This document shows positions 5,907 to 6,602 of a stretch of 6,602 bases of DNA, piece by piece. The notes beneath the pieces were generated by a model, which saw nothing but the letters and a program-made list of their open reading frames with translations, did not search any database and had not been told where the DNA came from. The translations under genes were made by a program, and so were the position numbers. The stretch covers positions 1 to 6,602 of the forward strand of contig CAMTPG010000153.1 in NCBI GenBank assembly GCA_947074335.1, written 5' to 3'. Position 1 is the stretch's first letter. Every line of letters starts with the position of its first letter. The DNA is from an uncultured Parabacteroides sp. GTDB taxonomy: Bacteria; Bacteroidota; Bacteroidia; Bacteroidales; Tannerellaceae.

Positions 5907-5944
5907 ATAGAAATATCGATTTGTTAGTTATGTGTAGAATTTTT

Positions 5945-6448
5945 TCATCTGAAATCTTTTAGAATTTTTTGTAACTCCTGTCGTGCAAAGAAAATACGAC
6001 TTTTTACAGTCCCCAGCGGAATATCCAGTTTTTCGGCAATCTCATTGTATTTGTAACCGCTCAAAAACATGGAAAAAGGAATTTTCAAATCATCATTCAG
6101 TTCATTGATAGCTTTTGTTATTTCCTTTAATTGGAAAGAGCCTTCGGGTGAATGAAAATCAGAATCAGTAACGACATCTAAATTATAAATGTCAGTATTT
6201 GGATCTACATAAGTCTGGGTGCGCACCAATTTATGGTAATTATTAATAAAAATATTACGCATGACCGTCAGTACCCAGCCTTTAAAATTAACATTATCGA
6301 CAAACTTATCCTGATTGTCGATCACCTTCATGGTGGTGTCTTGAACTAAATCCTCAGCATCCAAACGATTTGCAGTAAGTATTAACGCGATATTCACCAT
6401 ATTATCTCGCAAACCCAATAATTTTTTTTGAAATTGCAACGAATTCAT
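5945..6448 (-). CDS. ECF-family RNA polymerase sigma factor
   Basis: Sigma-70 family extracytoplasmic-function sigma factor, 167 residues, a typical ECF length with only regions 2 and 4. Region 2 covers about 15-75. It includes DAEDLVQDT (30-38), which contacts core polymerase and the -10 element, and FKGWVLTVMRNIFINNYHK (55-73). A variable acidic linker follows (about 80-100). Region 4 (about 105-160) carries the helix-turn-helix YNEIAEKLDIPLGTVKSR for -35 recognition. Sequences much like this are widespread single-copy sigma factors in Bacteroidales (from memory). The next position downstream, where anti-sigma genes usually sit, holds a terminator instead, so no anti-sigma partner is co-transcribed on that side. 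The start is the ATG at 6448. No strong Shine-Dalgarno is visible, as usual for this phylum. Confidence 0.96.
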   Translation of the reverse strand: MNSLQFQKKLLGLRDNMVNIALILTANRLDAEDLVQDTTMKVIDNQDKFVDNVNFKGWVLTVMRNIFINNYHKLVRTQTYVDPNTDIYNLDVVTDSDFHSPEGSFQLKEITKAINELNDDLKIPFSMFLSGYKYNEIAEKLDIPLGTVKSRIFFARQELQKILKDFR

Positions 6449-6464
6449 AATTTAAAATTATTAA

Positions 6465-6472
6465 TAAATGTA
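6465..6472 (-). promoter_or_regulatory. Possible -7 element (TACATTTA) of the sigma factor gene
   Basis: TACATTTA on the minus strand differs from TAnnTTTG only at the last base and sits 16 bases before the ATG at 6448, so the leader would be very short. No TTTG/TTG is found at the expected upstream spacing. The promoter may instead be sigma-specific. The remaining AT-rich DNA to 6602 shows no gene. Confidence 0.3.
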
Positions 6473-6602
6473 TGACCTGTTTATTAATCTCACATATCCT
6501 TAACCGCAACAACTGTAATTATTAAATCAATATAAGATTTATTTTTATCTATTAATATATTTTATTTTACTGATTTTTGATTTACATTATTTGAATTTTT
6601 GT

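Larger units (their letters stand above)
5630..5944. other. 315-base intergenic region between convergent genes
   Basis: This lies between the small membrane protein gene and the leftward sigma factor gene. It contains a three-copy 22-bp tandem repeat (5734-5799), a small 5-bp GC hairpin (CCGCG/CGCGG, 5807-5821), a repeated AAGCTGA (5851-5857 and 5865-5871) and the minus-strand terminator at 5877-5906. A 60-codon open frame at 5641-5823 was judged non-coding because the tandem repeats run through it in changing frames. No clear rightward terminator for the membrane protein gene was found. Confidence 0.6.

Overview
The window looks like ordinary chromosomal DNA from a member of the Bacteroidales (Bacteroidota). 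The evidence is the set of protein families (a large phospho-sugar mutase, a DUF5009-type membrane acetyltransferase, and a 167-residue ECF sigma factor of a type common in this order), AT-rich spacers, starts without clear Shine-Dalgarno sequences, and several matches to the Bacteroidetes promoter pattern (TTTG or TTG, about 20 bases, then TAnnTTTG). Species cannot be fixed from the sequence.

Layout, left to right. Positions 25-1773 (minus) encode a phosphoglucomutase/phosphomannomutase-type enzyme with a good promoter at 1855-1823. Divergent from it, 1917-2741 (plus) encodes a secreted alpha/beta-hydrolase with a complete Ser-Asp-His triad. The spacer at 2742-3019 holds an unrecognised 43-codon reading frame (minus) and an 11-bp-arm hairpin. 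Positions 3020-4174 (minus) encode a polytopic membrane protein of the DUF5009/HGSNAT-like acetyltransferase group. Upstream of it on the same strand, 4256-4972 encodes an SRAP (YedK/HMCES-type) abasic-site protein. A 432-base AT-rich spacer follows. Its right end carries an elaborate hairpin region and a strong leftward promoter-like sequence, just before a small two-helix membrane protein gene at 5405-5629 (plus). The gene-poor stretch 5630-5944 contains three 22-bp tandem repeats and a terminator for the leftward ECF sigma factor gene at 5945-6448. The last 154 bases are AT-rich and contain no gene.

No single pathway links these genes. They read as separate housekeeping units: sugar-phosphate interconversion, ester or polysaccharide processing outside the cytoplasm, sugar or cell-surface acetylation, protection of abasic DNA, and transcriptional control. 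Only the SRAP and DUF5009 genes could share a transcript, and the second appears to have its own promoter.

I see no phage, CRISPR, conjugative or insertion-sequence genes. The least conventional part is 5335-5416. Two hairpins that compete for the same bases, one shaped like a terminator and one a 15-bp stem, abut a good opposite-strand promoter just ahead of the small membrane gene. The 22-bp tandem repeat at 5734-5799 is the second point of interest. Both are candidate regulatory or structural elements, not demonstrated systems.
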